Shown here piece by piece: positions 25,897-35,018 of a stretch of DNA of 64,000 nucleotides. Each line of letters begins with the position of its first letter. Position 1 is the stretch's first letter. Made by a program: the position numbers and the translations under genes. The DNA is from Desulfonatronospira sp964577315 (GTDB lineage: Bacteria; Desulfobacterota; Desulfovibrionia; Desulfovibrionales; Desulfonatronovibrionaceae): the NCBI GenBank assembly GCA_964577315.1, contig CAZNYT010000004.1, forward strand, positions 4,028 to 68,027, written 5' to 3'. Below the pieces are notes generated by a model, which searched no databases, was not told where the DNA came from, and saw only the letters and a program-made list of their open reading frames with translations.

Positions 25897-28270
25897 TATC
25901 GAGGAAATTGGCGCCCTATCTCCGGAGCTTAGAAAAACAGTCTATCTTTTTCTGCGGGAGATAGTCAAAACCGGGAAAACCTATTTGCTTCGATCCGATC
26001 TCCAGGATATGCTTGCCGGTTTTTTTGCCCAGGAGGAATATGAACAACATGAATCCGCCCTGGTGTTCGATATCTTTAAATACACCCAAGTAGCCATTAT
26101 TCGAAATCCCTGGATTTATATGGCAGTTCGCCCGGAAAAGGCCAAGTGGCAGTATTTCCGATTTCACGTGGAAGATGTGCTCTTTGATGAGATCCAGGTT
26201 AAAGACTACTTGAGATTCGAAGAGGCCCAGGTCAACAATATTTCCGGTGTGGACGAGTTCCTTCTGGAGATCGATCTTGAGCCTTTTAACCGGGAATTTC
26301 CTAGGCTCAGGGATTCTTCCTACATCGGTAACGGGGTGGAGTTCTTGAACCGCTATCTTGCGGGGCAATTCTTTCAGGAAAAGAGAAGGGGAGACGAAAA
26401 GCTTTTTAATTTCCTGCAGCTGCATCACTGCGGCGGAAAACATCTGATGCTCAACAACCGTATTGAGGATTTGTCCGATCTGCGCTCCGCACTGCGTAAG
26501 GCGCTAAATTTCCTGAACAAGCAAAGCGCTTCCCTGGAGTGGTCGGATGTAGCCAGGGAGATGCGGGAGCTGGGGTTTGAGCCCGGGTGGGGCCGGGCGC
26601 TAGGCCGGGTCCGCGAGAATCTCAAACTTCTTCAGGAAATCCTGGAAGCTCCCACACCTAGTATCCTGGCCTCTTTTTTGGGTAGAATGCCCATGATTTT
26701 CAAACTGGTTATCGTTTCTCCGCACGGATACTTTGGACAATCCAATGTTCTGGGACGCCCGGACACCGGCGGCCAGGTGGTGTACATACTGGATCAGGTC
26801 CATGCCCTGGAAAAGGAGATGCGACAACAAATATGGGATCAGGGCCTGGATATCGAGCCGGAAATCATTGTTCTTACCAGGTTGATCCCGGAAGCCGAAG
26901 ATACCACCTGCAATCAGCGGTTGGAAAATATAGTGGGCACCCGTAATGCCAAAATCCTGCGGGTACCTTTCCGGTATTCCAGCGGGGAAGTGGTTCCCCA
27001 TTGGATTTCCAGGTTTCACGTGTGGCCCTTCCTGGAAAGGTTCGCCCTGGATTCGGTACAGGAGATCCGGGGCGAGCTCGGAGGCAATCCGGACCTGATA
27101 ATAGGGAATTACTCGGACGGCAATCTGGTGGCCACCTTGATGTCCAAAAAGCTTAGGATAACCCAGTGCAACATTGCCCATGCCCTGGAAAAGACCAAGT
27201 ACCTGTTCTCCTCCCAGTACTGGAAATCCCTGGAGGATCAGTACCGATTTTCCAGTCAGTTTACAGCGGATCTTATCTCCATGAATGCAGCGGACTTCAT
27301 TATAACCAGTACTTATCAGGAGATTGCCGGAACCGAGGAGAGCGTGGGGCAGTATGAGAGCTACAGTTCCTTCAGCATGCCGGATCTGTACCGGGTGATT
27401 AACGGCATAGACGTGTTTGATCCCAAGTTCAACGTAGTATCCCCGGGAGCGGATGAGAACGTATACTTTCCTTACTACCAAAAGGACAGGAGGTTGTTGG
27501 AGCTGCACAGTGAGTTGGAGAATTTCATATATGGTCCCGAATCCGAATGGGCCAAAGGGGTTTTTCAGGACCAGGACAAGCCCATTATATTCACCATGGC
27601 CCGTTTGGACCGGATCAAGAACTTGACCAGCCTGGTTCGCTGGTATGCTGAAAACGAGGCTCTTAAACAGCAAGCCAATCTTCTCCTGGTGGCAGGCAGC
27701 CTTAGAGCCGAGGATTCTTCCGATGCGGAAGAAAAGGCTTGCATCGAGGAAATGCACGGCTTGTTCCAGGATTACGAGCTACATGATAGCGTGCGTTGGC
27801 TGGGATGCAGGCTGGACAAGAATTTGAGCGGGGAATTGTACAGGTGCGTGGCAGATTCCCGGGGGATATTCGTTCAGCCGGCCCTGTTCGAGGCATTCGG
27901 GCTGACCGTGGTTGAGGCCATGACTTCGGGCTTGCCCACTTTTGGAACCATATACGGCGGGCCCCTGGAAATTATTGAAGACGGGTTGAGCGGTTTCCAT
28001 ATAGACCCCACCCACGGACAGGAATCGGCTCAGAAGATGGCTGATTTCTTTGATCGGTGCAACCAGGAGCCGGAATACTGGGAAAGGATCTCGGAAAACG
28101 CCATAAACAGAGTGGAAGAGAAATACAATTGGCGTCTCTATGCCCAGAAACTCCTCTCTTTCTCCCGGATTTACGGATTCTGGAAATTTGTTTCCAACCT
28201 GGAGAGGGAGGAAACCAGGAGATACCTGGACATGTTTTATTCCCTGAAGATGAGACGCCTTTCCAGGTAA
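25889..28270 (+). CDS. Sucrose synthase (plant/cyanobacterial type)
   Basis: About 793 residues, the usual length of the family. Reversibly converts sucrose and a nucleoside diphosphate to NDP-glucose and fructose. The N-terminal 250 residues are the regulatory part; the GT-B core starts IVSPHGYFGQSNVLGRPDTGGQVVYILDQ in two adjoining stretches, with IGNYSDGNLVA, TMARLDRIKNL and QPALFEAFGLTVVEAMTSGLPT. ATG 25889 overlaps the end of the preceding gene by 8 bases with a GGAG before it, so translation is probably coupled. Paired with SPS it would allow cycling between sucrose and UDP- or ADP-glucose. Confidence 0.93.
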   Translation: MIDIEEIGALSPELRKTVYLFLREIVKTGKTYLLRSDLQDMLAGFFAQEEYEQHESALVFDIFKYTQVAIIRNPWIYMAVRPEKAKWQYFRFHVEDVLFDEIQVKDYLRFEEAQVNNISGVDEFLLEIDLEPFNREFPRLRDSSYIGNGVEFLNRYLAGQFFQEKRRGDEKLFNFLQLHHCGGKHLMLNNRIEDLSDLRSALRKALNFLNKQSASLEWSDVAREMRELGFEPGWGRALGRVRENLKLLQEILEAPTPSILASFLGRMPMIFKLVIVSPHGYFGQSNVLGRPDTGGQVVYILDQVHALEKEMRQQIWDQGLDIEPEIIVLTRLIPEAEDTTCNQRLENIVGTRNAKILRVPFRYSSGEVVPHWISRFHVWPFLERFALDSVQEIRGELGGNPDLIIGNYSDGNLVATLMSKKLRITQCNIAHALEKTKYLFSSQYWKSLEDQYRFSSQFTADLISMNAADFIITSTYQEIAGTEESVGQYESYSSFSMPDLYRVINGIDVFDPKFNVVSPGADENVYFPYYQKDRRLLELHSELENFIYGPESEWAKGVFQDQDKPIIFTMARLDRIKNLTSLVRWYAENEALKQQANLLLVAGSLRAEDSSDAEEKACIEEMHGLFQDYELHDSVRWLGCRLDKNLSGELYRCVADSRGIFVQPALFEAFGLTVVEAMTSGLPTFGTIYGGPLEIIEDGLSGFHIDPTHGQESAQKMADFFDRCNQEPEYWERISENAINRVEEKYNWRLYAQKLLSFSRIYGFWKFVSNLEREETRRYLDMFYSLKMRRLSR

Positions 28271-28273
28271 TAT

Positions 28274-29266
28274 ATGAAGAGCGAATACAGGCAGAATCGT
28301 TTGACAGGGGAATGGGTCATTTTTGCTCCTTCCCGGCGAAAGCGCCCCAAGGATTTTGTGGGAGAGAGCCAGGAGCGTCATCAGCCTGAATACGATCCCG
28401 GATGTCCGTTCTGCCCGGGTAACGAGGATCAATTGACTGAGGTGGTGTTCGAGTCCAGGGGACAAAGTGCTCCAGGCTGGTCCTGTAGGGCGGTTTATAA
28501 TAAATATCCGGCGCTTAGTCCCGAGGGGGAAACCACAAGATCCTGGAACGGGATGTACTTGTGTGCAGATGGCTTCGGTTACCACATGGTGCTGGTGGAA
28601 ACCCCCAGGCATGATCTGCAAATGGATAAAATGAGCCCGGAACAGGTGGAAAACGTCCTGAAAATTTACCGTTATTGCTATGGCTTGCTGGCAGAAGATC
28701 CCAGGGTCATGCTGATCATGATCTTCAAGAACTACGGCTTGGGTGCTGGGGCTTCTCTGGTTCATCCCCACTCCCAGGTGGTGGGATCAGGTATTGTCCC
28801 CAAGTATGTTCGGGACCGGGAAAACGAAGCCCAGAAGTATTTTGACGAGATGGGCAGATGTCTCTTGTGTGATGTGGTGGAATTTGAGCTGAGCCAAAAG
28901 GAAAGAGTGATATTTACCAATCCCAGCTTTACGTGCTTTGTTCCTTACGCTGCGGAAGCCCCCTTCGAGATGTGGCTTGTCCCCCGTAGGCACATGGCGG
29001 ACTTCCAGGCAATAAATGACCTGGAAATGGGGGATTTGGCCTTGGGTTTGCAGTGGGCCCTGCATACCATGGCTTACAAGTTGAATTCACCGGATTACAA
29101 CATGGCCATTTATTCCTGCACCAGGTTCAAGGACAACGAACCTCATCTGCACTGGTATATCAGGATCGTGCCCAGGCTTACCACCAGGGCGGGCTTTGAG
29201 ATCGGCTCCGGCATGTGCATCAATCCTTCCTTGCCCGAGGCGGATGCCGAGTTTTTGCGCAGTTGA
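28274..29266 (+). CDS. galT: Galactose-1-phosphate uridylyltransferase family protein
   Basis: A 330-residue HIT-superfamily nucleotidyltransferase. Two zinc-type cysteines sit in CPFCPGNEDQ, and the active site His-Pro-His is in LVHPHSQVVG; the second half has HLHWYIRIVPR. The start fits the family: QNRLTGEWVIFAPSRRKRP. It follows sucrose synthase by three bases, so the physiological substrate may be glucose-1-phosphate/NDP-glucose exchange rather than galactose; no other Leloir gene is nearby. The enzyme class is sure, the exact substrate is inferred. Confidence 0.85.
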   Translation: MKSEYRQNRLTGEWVIFAPSRRKRPKDFVGESQERHQPEYDPGCPFCPGNEDQLTEVVFESRGQSAPGWSCRAVYNKYPALSPEGETTRSWNGMYLCADGFGYHMVLVETPRHDLQMDKMSPEQVENVLKIYRYCYGLLAEDPRVMLIMIFKNYGLGAGASLVHPHSQVVGSGIVPKYVRDRENEAQKYFDEMGRCLLCDVVEFELSQKERVIFTNPSFTCFVPYAAEAPFEMWLVPRRHMADFQAINDLEMGDLALGLQWALHTMAYKLNSPDYNMAIYSCTRFKDNEPHLHWYIRIVPRLTTRAGFEIGSGMCINPSLPEADAEFLRS

Positions 29267-29276
29267 GCCGGTATGG

Positions 29277-30068
29277 CTATAACGTCCGGGGCCTGATTTT
29301 GTAGGCATAGACAAGCAGACCCGCTCCCAGAAGGATCATGGGCAGGGAAAGTATTTGTCCCATGGTCATCCAGTCCATGAAGATGAATCCCAAATGGGGA
29401 TCAGGTTCCCGGAAAAATTCCACGAAGAAACGAAATGTACCGTATCCCAGGCAGAACAGCCCGGATACCGCCATTTGGGGCCTGGGCCGAGCGGAAAAGA
29501 TCCAGAGGATGATGAACAAAAGCAAGCCTTCCAGAAGGGCCTGGTAGATCTGGGAAGGATGTCTGGGGATCATATCCGTTCCGGGAAAAACCATGGCCCA
29601 GGGCAAGTCCGTGGGGCGGCCCCACAGTTCAGCGTTTATAAAATTGCCTATCCGGCCGCACATGACTCCCAGGGCTCCCATGGGAGCCACGAAATCCGTG
29701 ACCTGGAAGAACGTCCTCCCGGTTTTGCGGGCATACCAGAACATGGCTATCACCGCTCCGATGAGACCGCCGTGAAAGGACATTCCTCCTTCCCAGATCA
29801 TGAGGACCGTCCAGGGCTGGGATATGAATCCCATGAGATCGTAGAAAACCATGTATCCCAGCCTGGCCCCGACAATAATCCCCAGGGCACCGAATAACAC
29901 CAGATCCGGGAGCTCTTTCACGTCCCAGCCCGAGCCGGGCTGTTTCGCCCGGTAACGGGCCAGGATCCAGGCCAGGGTGAAGCCGGCTAGGTACATGAGG
30001 CCGTACCAGCGGATTTCCAAGGGGCCTAAAGCTATGGCTACCGGGTCGAAACTAGGGTGTTCGAGCAT
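29277..30068 (-). CDS. lgt: Prolipoprotein diacylglyceryl transferase
   Basis: A 263-residue inner-membrane enzyme that moves diacylglycerol from phosphatidylglycerol to the lipobox cysteine. About seven hydrophobic segments are visible, with SFHGGLIGAVIAMFWYARK and the Lgt signature MCGRIGNFINAELWGRPTD. It would serve lipoproteins such as the LppC-like and DctP proteins in this window. It converges on the galT-like gene, with ten bases between the stops. Confidence 0.95.
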   Translation of the reverse strand: MLEHPSFDPVAIALGPLEIRWYGLMYLAGFTLAWILARYRAKQPGSGWDVKELPDLVLFGALGIIVGARLGYMVFYDLMGFISQPWTVLMIWEGGMSFHGGLIGAVIAMFWYARKTGRTFFQVTDFVAPMGALGVMCGRIGNFINAELWGRPTDLPWAMVFPGTDMIPRHPSQIYQALLEGLLLFIILWIFSARPRPQMAVSGLFCLGYGTFRFFVEFFREPDPHLGFIFMDWMTMGQILSLPMILLGAGLLVYAYKIRPRTL

Positions 30069-30095
30069 ATTTGCTTTCCGTTGTAGTTGAAACTA

Positions 30096-30902
30096 TCAGG
30101 CCTTGGCCCTGGCCGGGAGCAGGCTGGACAGGGCAAACGCAGCTGCGGCCACAAGGACAATGGTGGCGCCTGTGGTCAAATCCAGATAATAAGCTACCCA
30201 GATACCGGACTGGGTGAAAACTATGCTTATGAGTATGGCCAGAAGCATCATTTGCTTCAGGGAACGGGAGTATTTCTCAGCAATATAGGACGGAATGGTT
30301 AAAAGGGCAATAACCAGTATCAGGCCCACCACCTGGATGGTCATGACCACCGTCATGGCAACCATGACCAGGAGCAGAAAATAAAGCGCGGTAACCGGGA
30401 CTCCCACTGCTCTGGCGAATTCCTCGTCGTGGGACATGGCCAGGAAGTCCTTGTAAAATATTAGCACCAGGACTGTGATGGCCAGGCTTAGCCCTGCCAT
30501 GGTCCATAGGGCGCTAGAGGGGACCATGAGGATGCTGCCGAACAGATAGCTCATGAGGTCTACCCTGTATCCCGGGGTCAGGTCCAGAAGGATTATGCCC
30601 GTGGACATGCCTACGGCCCAGATGACGCCTATGAAAGTATCCGCCCGGTGTTTGCGGCTGTGGCTGACCAGGCCCATGGTCAAAGCGGAGATAAGCGCAG
30701 CCATTCCTGCGCCCAGGGAAGGGGGAAAGCCGACAAAGAAGGCCAGGCCGATGCCGCCGTAAGAGGCGTGGGCAATGCCCCCGGAAATGAACACCAGCCT
30801 GTTGACCACTACCATGGCCCCGATGATGCCACAGGCGATGCTTACCAAAAAGCCCGCTGTCAGGGCATTGCGCATGAAATCGTACTGCAGGATCTCTAGC
30901 AT
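30096..30902 (-). CDS. znuB: Zinc/manganese ABC transporter permease
   Basis: A 268-residue ABC-3 family permease with about eight membrane segments. The conserved GGIAHASYGGIGLAFFVGFPP and the loop FYKDFLAMSHDEEFARAVGVP fit the ZnuB/MntB group. It starts four bases after the stop of the ATPase gene and forms a set with it and the His-rich binding protein. Zinc is the likely substrate, given the histidine-rich partner and the divergent Fur-family gene. Confidence 0.92.
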   Translation of the reverse strand: MLEILQYDFMRNALTAGFLVSIACGIIGAMVVVNRLVFISGGIAHASYGGIGLAFFVGFPPSLGAGMAALISALTMGLVSHSRKHRADTFIGVIWAVGMSTGIILLDLTPGYRVDLMSYLFGSILMVPSSALWTMAGLSLAITVLVLIFYKDFLAMSHDEEFARAVGVPVTALYFLLLVMVAMTVVMTIQVVGLILVIALLTIPSYIAEKYSRSLKQMMLLAILISIVFTQSGIWVAYYLDLTTGATIVLVAAAAFALSSLLPARAKA

Positions 30903-30906
30903 GATC

Positions 30907-31665
30907 TCAATGGTGCCTCAGTACCCTATGGGGAACATCGCCGTGAGTGATAAGCTCCACCGGGCAGTGGTATACCTTTTCCAGCATTTCTTGGCTGATT
31001 TCTGCTGCATCGTGGTAGTGGAGATTCCGGTTTACACAGGCCACAGCCTTGACGTGGCTGTAGAGTACCGATAGGTCATGGCTGATGACGATAACAGTGG
31101 TTCCCCAGTCGTTTAATTCCTTGAGAAGATCATACAACCTGGTGTGAAAGGCCTGGTCCACTGCAGCGGTGGGTTCGTCCAGAAAAAGTATCTGGGGTTG
31201 AGCCACCAGGGCCCGGGCAATAAGCACCCTTTGTTTCTGTCCGCCAGAGAGGCTGCCTATATTTCGCCTGGCATAGTCCTGCATCCCGACCTGCTCCAGG
31301 GCCTGATGGGCCAGATTTGAATCCCTGTCAGTGAAGCGTCTCCAGCGACCCAGGTGTCCCAGACGCCCCACAAGGACAGTTTCGTGCACGGTAATGGGAA
31401 ATTTGTCTGTTCCGCTCTGGCTCTGAGGAACGTAACCCACTAAATGGGGCAGGGCTCCGGGAGGTTTTCCCAATACCCGGATCCGACCCTGGGAGGGCTG
31501 AAGGATCCCCAATAAAATCCGCATCAGGGTGGTCTTGCCTCCTCCGTTGGGTCCGAGAACAGCCAGGAATTCTCCCTGCGTTACCTGCATGTTCACGTCT
31601 TCCAGAACCGGGTGGTGGTTGTAGGCAAAGCTTAAGCCCTGAATTTCTATGGCGTATTCATTCAT
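30907..31665 (-). CDS. znuC: Zinc/manganese ABC transporter ATP-binding protein
   Basis: A 252-residue ABC ATPase: Walker A GPNGGGKTT, Q-loop VPQSQSGTDKFPI, signature LSGGQKQRVLIARAL, Walker B ILFLDEPTAAVD and switch His in VISHDLSVL. The C-terminal tail carries several His residues. It lies between the binding protein (153-base gap) and the permease. Confidence 0.94.
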   Translation of the reverse strand: MNEYAIEIQGLSFAYNHHPVLEDVNMQVTQGEFLAVLGPNGGGKTTLMRILLGILQPSQGRIRVLGKPPGALPHLVGYVPQSQSGTDKFPITVHETVLVGRLGHLGRWRRFTDRDSNLAHQALEQVGMQDYARRNIGSLSGGQKQRVLIARALVAQPQILFLDEPTAAVDQAFHTRLYDLLKELNDWGTTVIVISHDLSVLYSHVKAVACVNRNLHYHDAAEISQEMLEKVYHCPVELITHGDVPHRVLRHH

Positions 31666-31724
31666 CTTATGCCTAGGCCGGATTGAACGACCAGAGTGTT
31701 TTATATGCCCTTGTACCTGGCTTG

Positions 31725-31793
31725 TCCGGGAGGCAACCGTTCAGGGGACATGAGTGGTGATTCTTGCTGGATTCCTCTAGGCAGCCTCCCGGA
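31725..31793. other. Intercistronic stem-loop between znuA and znuC
   Basis: Perfect 10-bp GC-rich arms, TCCGGGAGGC and GCCTCCCGGA, enclose 49 bases between the znuA stop and znuC start. No T-run follows. Such a structure may stabilise the znuA end of the message or lower znuCB expression; this is inference. Confidence 0.5.
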
Positions 31794-31818
31794 GAGGGGA
31801 CATTTAGTTAGCCGATTA

Positions 31819-32832
31819 TCAGTGCTCCATGGCTTTTCTGAATTTTTCAGCCACGGTAAGCATGTTTTCTTTCCAGTTCTCTGCCAAGGGGTCAATGGAG
31901 ACAGTTTCTCCGTCAATGGAGTCGGCTATGGTTTCAGCGCTTCGCTTGGAAAACTGCGGGGATACAAACACGACTTTTATGTTTTCCTCCCTAGCTGTGT
32001 CAATAAGCTCCTTGAGGTCAGCAGATCTGGGCTCCCGTCCTTCCACTTCTACAGGGACCTGGACAAGACCGTAGGCCCGAGCAAAGTATCCCCAGGCAGG
32101 ATGAAAGACCATGAACTTGTTGCCGGGTGGGACATCGTTGAAAATAGACTTAATTTCCTGGTCAAGCTCAAGCAGCTCGCGGATAAAGGAAAGGTAGTTC
32201 TCCTTGAACTCTGTCTCTGCCTGCGGCATGGCCTCAGACAGGGCCCTGTATACGTTGTCCGCGATTATCATTGCCAGGTCCGGAGACAGCCATACGTGTG
32301 GGTCTAGGCCTTCGTGGCCGTGGTCATGACCGTTGTGGTGATCATGCTCGTGGTTATGACCATTGTGGTGATTGTTTTCGTGATCATGCCCATGGTTGTG
32401 TTCACTGTGGTGGTCATGGTCGTGATCATGGCCATGGCCGCAGTCCTGCAGCATGGATATTTTCTGAATGCCCCGGTCCAGGTGGACTATGTCCAGGTCC
32501 GGGTGTGTGGACTTTATCCTGGGCAGGAGTGCATTTTCGTATTCAACCCCGATGGCCATGTATAGGTCAGCCTGGCCCATCTTTCTAATCTGTGAGGGCT
32601 TGGGCTCGAAGGTGTGGGGGTTGGCCCCTGGCGGCAAAAGCACAGTGGTATCGATCATTTCTCCCCCGATTCTTTCTGCAAAATATTTTTGCGGGGCTAT
32701 GCTCACCATGGCTTGGATCCTGTCCTGGTCAGCAGAGGCTTGGCCTGGGGAAAACGTGGCGAACAAGATGGCTAGACCCAAAAATAAAGATATAAAATAA
32801 TGTGGGAACAAGCTTGCTTTGTTTTGGATCAT
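31819..32832 (-). CDS. znuA: Zinc-binding periplasmic protein ZnuA-like, histidine-rich loop
   Basis: A 337-residue cluster-9 solute-binding protein with a signal peptide of about 33 residues. The metal ligands of the family are visible: GANPHTFEPKPSQ (His), GLDPHVWLSP (His) and the C-terminal half with FHPAWGYFARAYG and VFVSPQFS. Between the first two lies a loop of about 50 residues that is nearly half His with Asp/Glu/Asn, typical for zinc rather than manganese carriers. ATG 32832 follows AAGGAGG. It is first in the minus-strand transport set. Confidence 0.94.
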   Translation of the reverse strand: MIQNKASLFPHYFISLFLGLAILFATFSPGQASADQDRIQAMVSIAPQKYFAERIGGEMIDTTVLLPPGANPHTFEPKPSQIRKMGQADLYMAIGVEYENALLPRIKSTHPDLDIVHLDRGIQKISMLQDCGHGHDHDHDHHSEHNHGHDHENNHHNGHNHEHDHHNGHDHGHEGLDPHVWLSPDLAMIIADNVYRALSEAMPQAETEFKENYLSFIRELLELDQEIKSIFNDVPPGNKFMVFHPAWGYFARAYGLVQVPVEVEGREPRSADLKELIDTAREENIKVVFVSPQFSKRSAETIADSIDGETVSIDPLAENWKENMLTVAEKFRKAMEH

Positions 32833-32883
32833 TTACTCCTCCTTTAGTCTGCAGGTTGGGCACCGTTTTATGGTAAATACATA

Positions 32884-33127
32884 GTAACTTATTCACCCAA
32901 TCTTTTTGCGTGCTGCGTACCTGGCTCACCGCTTTTCTAGGCTCGGCTTGCTGAAGCAAGTATTGAAGGAAATTTCAAATTCCAAGCACTAAATTTCAAA
33001 ACAAGATCCGGGTATTTACTCAGGTGAACCTTTAACCTTTTTTTAAACTCTCAAGTACCGTAGCCTCGCCAAGAAAATCGGTGGAACCTCCGGCGAAAGC
33101 ACGTAAAAAGAGCCTGTGAACAGTTGA
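32884..33127. repeat. Dispersed inverted-repeat element, copy 4 (long form)
   Basis: Left end GTAACTTATTCACCCAATC, TTTTTGCGTGC, ending CTTTTCTAGGCTCGGC; right end GCCTCGCCAAGAAAATCGGTGG, GCACGTAAAAAGAGCCTG and GTGAACAGTTG. The ends match copy 2 closely but the middle differs. It sits between znuA and the candidate Fur/Zur operator at 33183, so it separates the znu genes from that site. No coding frame is evident. Confidence 0.8.
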
Positions 33128-33182
33128 TAAACAGTCTACTTCATGTGTAATTGAAATTTATTAGCAGATGCGATATAAAATT

Positions 33183-33198
33183 TGATAATATTTTATCA
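33183..33198. promoter_or_regulatory. Candidate Fur/Zur-type operator
   Basis: The palindrome TGATAA-TATT-TTATCA resembles Fur-family boxes (GATAATGATTATC type). It is 90 bases before the Fur-family gene and about 350 before znuA. The family match and divergent layout make autoregulation or zinc control plausible; binding is not shown. Confidence 0.55.
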
Positions 33199-33287
33199 TT
33201 TTAGTGCTGTCAACTCCAGGTTGCAAAAAAGGTCAAAACCTGCAAGAATCTATTATGCTATTTTCTTGAATTATTTCGAGGGTTTTT

Positions 33288-33662
33288 ATGAAGCATAGTA
33301 CCCGGCAACGTTACGCCATTCTGGAAAGCTTGCGAGCAGCTCCAGGGCCGATGAGTCCCAAGGAGATTCTGGAAGCCTCCCGCAAACAGGTTCCTGGCTT
33401 GGGAATAGCCACGGTTTACCGCAATCTCAAATTATTGGTGCAAGAAGGGGTGGTTCGGGAGTTGGTTCTGCCTGAACCCGGCACACGCTACGAGCTGTCC
33501 GGATTAAAGCACCACCATCATTTCCAGTGCCGGGGATGCGATCGAGTGTTTTGCCTGGATGGATGTCCCGGAGAAATCGAAGCCTTAACTCCCGAGGGGT
33601 TTGATCTGGAAGAGCACGAAATAGTCTTGTACGGTAGGTGTTCCGGGTGTATTCGGGGCTAG
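33288..33662 (+). CDS. zur: Fur-family metal regulator (probably zinc-sensing)
   Basis: A 124-residue regulator with N-terminal winged helix (TRQRYAILESLRAAPGPMSP, GIATVYRNLKLLVQEGVV). The metal/dimer domain has HHHHFQCRGCDRVFCLDGC and a last CSGC, giving two CxxC pairs for structural zinc and His ligands for sensing. Divergence from znuA suggests it is Zur, but Fur and PerR share the fold. The candidate box at 33183 precedes it. Confidence 0.8.
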   Translation: MKHSTRQRYAILESLRAAPGPMSPKEILEASRKQVPGLGIATVYRNLKLLVQEGVVRELVLPEPGTRYELSGLKHHHHFQCRGCDRVFCLDGCPGEIEALTPEGFDLEEHEIVLYGRCSGCIRG

Positions 33663-33710
33663 ATCCGGAATAGGGCTGGCATATGTGATGGTGCTAATAC
33701 TCAGCCGTAA

Positions 33711-35018
33711 TCACCCCTGATATAGATCGGGCAAAAACAGGGCCAGTTGAGGGAAGGCAGTCAGAATGGCGATACACAGGATTATGCTGAGCAGATAGGG
33801 CCATACTCCCCTAAAAATGGTTACTACAGGCGTGTCCTTGACTATACCCGCCACCACGTACACGTTGGCCCCCACAGGGGGAGTGATCACCCCCATGCCC
33901 ACCACCAAGACAATAACCACCCCGAACCAGATAGGGTCAAATCCCAATTGTACTGCTACGGGATAGAAAATGGGTATGGTTAATAGTATCAAGGCCAGGG
34001 CGTCAATAAAGCAACCTAGTATCAGATAAACCACAAGGATTACCGCTAGCACGGCTATGGGATGTATGGGCAAATCTCCGGCCCACATGGCAAGATTGGT
34101 GGGGATTTGGGTTACCGCCAAGAAACGCCCGAAAATGGTGGCTGCCGCCACCAGGAACATGATCATGGCAGATATCCGAATAGAGTCTTTTAGGGAGTTC
34201 AAAAAACCCTGCCAATTGATCTGCCTTCTTAAAAGGGCAACTGCCAAAGTAGCAGCTGCACCTACAGCCCCAGCCTCGGTGGGGGTGAAGTACCCCATGA
34301 AGAGCCCACCTATAACTACCAGAAATATGATTACTACTTCGATACCCCCATAAAGCACAGCCTTGACCTTGCTCTTAACATCTATTTCCGGCCCGGGTGG
34401 TGCCAGCTCCGGTCTGCGTTTGGCCCGGAGATAGGTGACCAGCATGAACAGGGACATGAGAAGTACTCCCGGTATAATGCCTGCAAGGAAGAGCAGGGCT
34501 ATGGACTCTCCCGTTGCTATGCCGTACAGGATAAATATTACGCTAGGCGGAATCATGACTCCCAGGATGGCTGATGAAGCTACCACCGAGGTAGCCAGGG
34601 AGCGTTGATAATTGTATCTTTTCATTTCAGGTACCGCTACCGCGCTCATGGTGGCGGCCGTGGCGGTTGTGGATCCGCAGATGGCCCCGAATACCGTGCT
34701 TGCACCTACAGTGGCCAGGGCTAATCCTGCGGGCAGCTTCCCCATGACCTTGTAGGTGGCGTCGAATATTCTGCGGCTTATGCCGGCATGATAGGCCAGG
34801 TATCCCATCCAGACGAACAAGGGTACCACTATCAGGGAATAGGAAGCGAAGGTGTTGTAAAGGGTGGAAGCGGCAATGGACAGGGCTGCGTTCCAGGATA
34901 TGAGATGGGCGTATCCGGCCACGCCCACAATTACCATGACATAAGCCACTGGCATCCTGGCCGCGATCAAAACAAACACCAGCAGGACGCCCGCGATTCC
35001 GACCTCTACTGGGCTCAC
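33711..35018 (-). CDS. dctM: TRAP transporter large permease
   Basis: A 435-residue membrane protein of the DctM family with some 11-12 hydrophobic segments. Family landmarks include GVIMIPPSVIFILYGIATG-like text (LGVMIPPSVIFILYGIATGE), FTPTEAGAVGA and VITPPVGANVYVVAGI. It carries the substrate channel for organic acids or related solutes driven by sodium or proton gradient. Its start overlaps the small permease stop by 4 bases. Confidence 0.93.
   Translation of the reverse strand: MSPVEVGIAGVLLVFVLIAARMPVAYVMVIVGVAGYAHLISWNAALSIAASTLYNTFASYSLIVVPLFVWMGYLAYHAGISRRIFDATYKVMGKLPAGLALATVGASTVFGAICGSTTATAATMSAVAVPEMKRYNYQRSLATSVVASSAILGVMIPPSVIFILYGIATGESIALLFLAGIIPGVLLMSLFMLVTYLRAKRRPELAPPGPEIDVKSKVKAVLYGGIEVVIIFLVVIGGLFMGYFTPTEAGAVGAAATLAVALLRRQINWQGFLNSLKDSIRISAMIMFLVAAATIFGRFLAVTQIPTNLAMWAGDLPIHPIAVLAVILVVYLILGCFIDALALILLTIPIFYPVAVQLGFDPIWFGVVIVLVVGMGVITPPVGANVYVVAGIVKDTPVVTIFRGVWPYLLSIILCIAILTAFPQLALFLPDLYQG

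Noticed and set aside
26600..27757. A 385-codon open frame on the minus strand inside the sucrose synthase gene (and others of 238 and 330 codons nearby)
   Set aside because: They are antisense to strongly conserved coding sequence with full family motifs, have no ribosome site or family likeness, and reflect codon bias of the real genes.
32310..32460. Short repeat tract in znuA resembling a microsatellite
   Set aside because: It encodes the His-rich metal loop typical of zinc-binding proteins, so codon repetition explains it.
16336..33127. Could the repeated GTAACTATTCACC units be a CRISPR array?
   Set aside because: Units are kilobases apart, come as inverted pairs and have no regular spacers or cas genes.
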